A stretch of DNA of 18,930 nt from Bacillota bacterium (GTDB lineage Bacteria; Bacillota_E; RBS10-35; JAJYVN01), in NCBI GenBank assembly GCA_021846605.1, contig JAJZWQ010000042.1:1-18930 (forward strand). The letters run 5' to 3'. The first letter of the stretch is position 1, and each line of letters opens with the position of its first letter. The notes beneath the pieces are model-generated. The model searched no databases. It was not told the DNA's origin and was given only the letters and a program-made list of their open reading frames with translations. Shown here one piece after another: positions 18,206-18,930 of the stretch. The translations under genes were made by a program, and so were the position numbers.

Positions 18206-18256
18206 CTGCGTTACTTTAGCACAGTAACACAGTGCTGTCGCAAACCATACGACAGC
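18206..18256 (-). promoter_or_regulatory. Two adjacent inverted repeats upstream of hisZ (operator or leader structure)
   Basis: Arms 18206-18215 and 18223-18232 pair over ten positions (one G-U) around a seven-base loop; the core is GTTACT...AGTAAC. Next to it GCTGTCG (18234-18240) and CGACAGC (18250-18256) form a perfect seven-base inverted repeat with a nine-base spacer. The AGCAC/GTGCT pair (18218-18222 with 18232-18236) gives a competing fold. On the minus strand TTGCGA (18242-18247) and TAAAGT-like bases near 18212-18218 could be -35 and -10 elements within the repeats, though the spacing is long. This is compatible with a repressor site over the his promoter. Confidence 0.5.
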
Positions 18257-18325
18257 TGCGCCCCCCCGTCAAGCGGCACGGCCCCTCCCGGGCGAGTACG
18301 GCCCCGCGCCGCTGGGTATGCTGGT

Positions 18326-18361
18326 GGCGATCGGCGGCCCTTCCAACCACGGGGGATCGCC
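18326..18361 (+). other. Leader hairpin upstream of the RRM gene
   Basis: GGCGATC (18326-18332) and GATCGCC (18355-18361) form a perfect seven-base stem, with an inner CCC/GGG pairing, about 30 bases before the RRM start. RRM proteins of this type are often controlled at the RNA level, so the structure may matter for translation, but this is inference. Confidence 0.35.
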
Positions 18362-18391
18362 GAATCCTGGACGCAGAGAAAGGGTACGTGC

Positions 18392-18661
18392 ATGGCCAAG
18401 ACCCTGTACATCGGGAACCTGCCGTGGAACGCGACCGAAGACGACCTCAGCCAACTGGTCTCCCCGCACGCCGAGGTCGTCTCCAGCCGCATCGCCACGG
18501 ACCGGGAAACGGGCCGGTCGCGCGGCTTCGGCTTCGTCGAGGTCCCCGACCAACAGTTGGCGCAGGCGCTGGACGGCCTGCAGCACGCGGAGATGGAGGG
18601 CCGTGAACTCACCATTAACGAGGCCAAGCCGCGCGAACCCCGCGGCGGGCACCGGTTCTAG
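18392..18661 (+). CDS. RRM-type RNA-binding protein (89 aa)
   Basis: This is a single RNA recognition motif protein of the small bacterial (cyanobacterial Rbp-like) type that binds single-stranded RNA. The ATG at 18392 has AAAGGG seven bases upstream. RNP2 is LYIGNL at 5-10 and RNP1 is RGFGFVEV at 44-51; the intervening ATEDDLSQLVSPHAEVVSSR and the closing GRELTINEAKPRE complete the beta-alpha-beta-beta-alpha-beta fold. A short basic Gly/Arg tail (REPRGGHRF) follows. The aromatic Phe residues in RNP1 needed for RNA stacking are present. It is transcribed divergently from hisZ; the shared upstream region is about 200 bp. Confidence 0.93.
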   Translation: MAKTLYIGNLPWNATEDDLSQLVSPHAEVVSSRIATDRETGRSRGFGFVEVPDQQLAQALDGLQHAEMEGRELTINEAKPREPRGGHRF

Positions 18662-18676
18662 CCCGGCGGGCGTCGA

Positions 18677-18700
18677 CGGCGGGGGTGCAGCCCCCCGCCG
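18677..18700. terminator. GC-only hairpin between convergent genes, probable terminator
   Basis: CGGCGGGGG (18677-18685) pairs perfectly with CCCCCGCCG (18692-18700) around a six-base loop, 15 bases after the RRM stop and 29 bases before the stop of the convergent gene. No T-tract follows on either strand, so it is an atypical intrinsic terminator. Its symmetrical position between two converging genes supports a bidirectional role. Confidence 0.5.
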
Positions 18701-18729
18701 CCGGCCGGCCCGGCATCCGGGGCCGCACA

Positions 18730-18930
18730 TCAGCTCTGGTTGCTCATGTCCGTGGAGAAACAGACCGTGGCCTGGGCGGTGTCGGGGTTCTCGTTGATCG
18801 CCTGGTGCAGCGCCGCCCATCCCTGCGCGGGGGTGAGCGTGCCGGGATTGCCGCCGTGCTCGGTGATCACGCCCTCGAAGACGATCGCCTGGCCTTCGTT
18901 CTCGTAGGCCCACAGGCTGAGTACCGCCCA
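18730..18930 (-). CDS. C-terminal part of an unidentified protein (runs off the window)
   Basis: An open frame enters from the right edge and ends at TGA 18730-18732. The visible 66 residues include WAVLSLWAYENEGQAIVFEG, VITEHGGNPGTLTPAQGW, AALHQAINENPDTAQA and the end TVCFSTDMSNQS. The composition is balanced, unlike the Arg/Pro-rich shadow frames, and there are no stops, so it is a convincing coding end. No start is inside the window. I do not recognise the family; the last strand ATVCFSTDM looks like the edge strand of a globular alpha/beta domain. Confidence 0.7.
   Translation of the reverse strand, partial: WAVLSLWAYENEGQAIVFEGVITEHGGNPGTLTPAQGWAALHQAINENPDTAQATVCFSTDMSNQS

Noticed and set aside
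18194..18391. T-box or histidine leader peptide controlling hisZ
   Set aside because: The minus-strand space before hisZ is too short for a T-box, no specifier or T-box consensus was seen, and there is no His-rich leader frame.

Overview
This window is about 19 kb of very GC-rich bacterial DNA, and most of it is packed with minus-strand genes. Several features point to a high-GC, probably endospore-forming lineage of the Bacillota (in the style of Symbiobacterium, Limnochorda or Thermaerobacter): RNase Y followed by a YmdB phosphodiesterase, the order recA-recX-rny-ymdB, short-form HisG with HisZ, and a protein resembling the sporulation protein YtxC. The lineage is inferred from gene content only. 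There is no rRNA or other decisive phylogenetic marker here.

Left edge (1-1146): a decayed ISAs1-type transposase that has lost its N-terminal half and carries a frameshift, about 270 bp with no recognisable gene, and a 37-residue single-pass membrane protein. The stop codon of that small protein overlaps the stop of the convergent next gene within one CTAG.

DNA repair / RNA decay block (1143-8155, minus strand). Reading in the direction of transcription: thpR (2H RNA phosphoesterase), recA, recX, then a strong promoter overlapping the recX stop codon, rny (RNase Y), an intergenic 18-bp-stem hairpin, ymdB, a membrane-type dipeptidase, a 63-residue coiled-coil protein, and a MerR-like HTH/coiled-coil protein. 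This resembles the recA/rny/ymdB neighbourhood of spore-forming Bacillota.

Middle (8156-9719): a 520-bp stretch without a convincing gene, then a lone plus-strand DUF2961 / GH172-like glycosidase whose stop codon lies one base from the stop of the convergent ytxC gene.

Histidine operon (9721-18193, minus strand): hisZ, hisG, a hisD-hisC fusion, hisB, hisH, hisA, hisF, hisIE, then ytxC. Genes are joined by ATGA/GTGA stop-start overlaps or by gaps of at most 32 bp. Together they cover the pathway from PRPP+ATP to histidine except histidinol-phosphate phosphatase, which is not seen. The most unusual features are the HisD-HisC fusion through a Gly/Ser/Ala linker and the sporulation-type gene coupled to the end of the operon. 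Two adjacent inverted repeats lie just upstream of hisZ and look like an operator or attenuator.

Right edge (18194-18930): a divergent 89-residue RRM RNA-binding protein, a GC-rich hairpin after it, and the C-terminal 66 residues of a minus-strand gene that runs off the window. I found no clearly new defence or mobile system. The main points for follow-up are the HisDC fusion, the his-ytxC coupling, the hisZ upstream repeats and the RNA structures around rny/ymdB.
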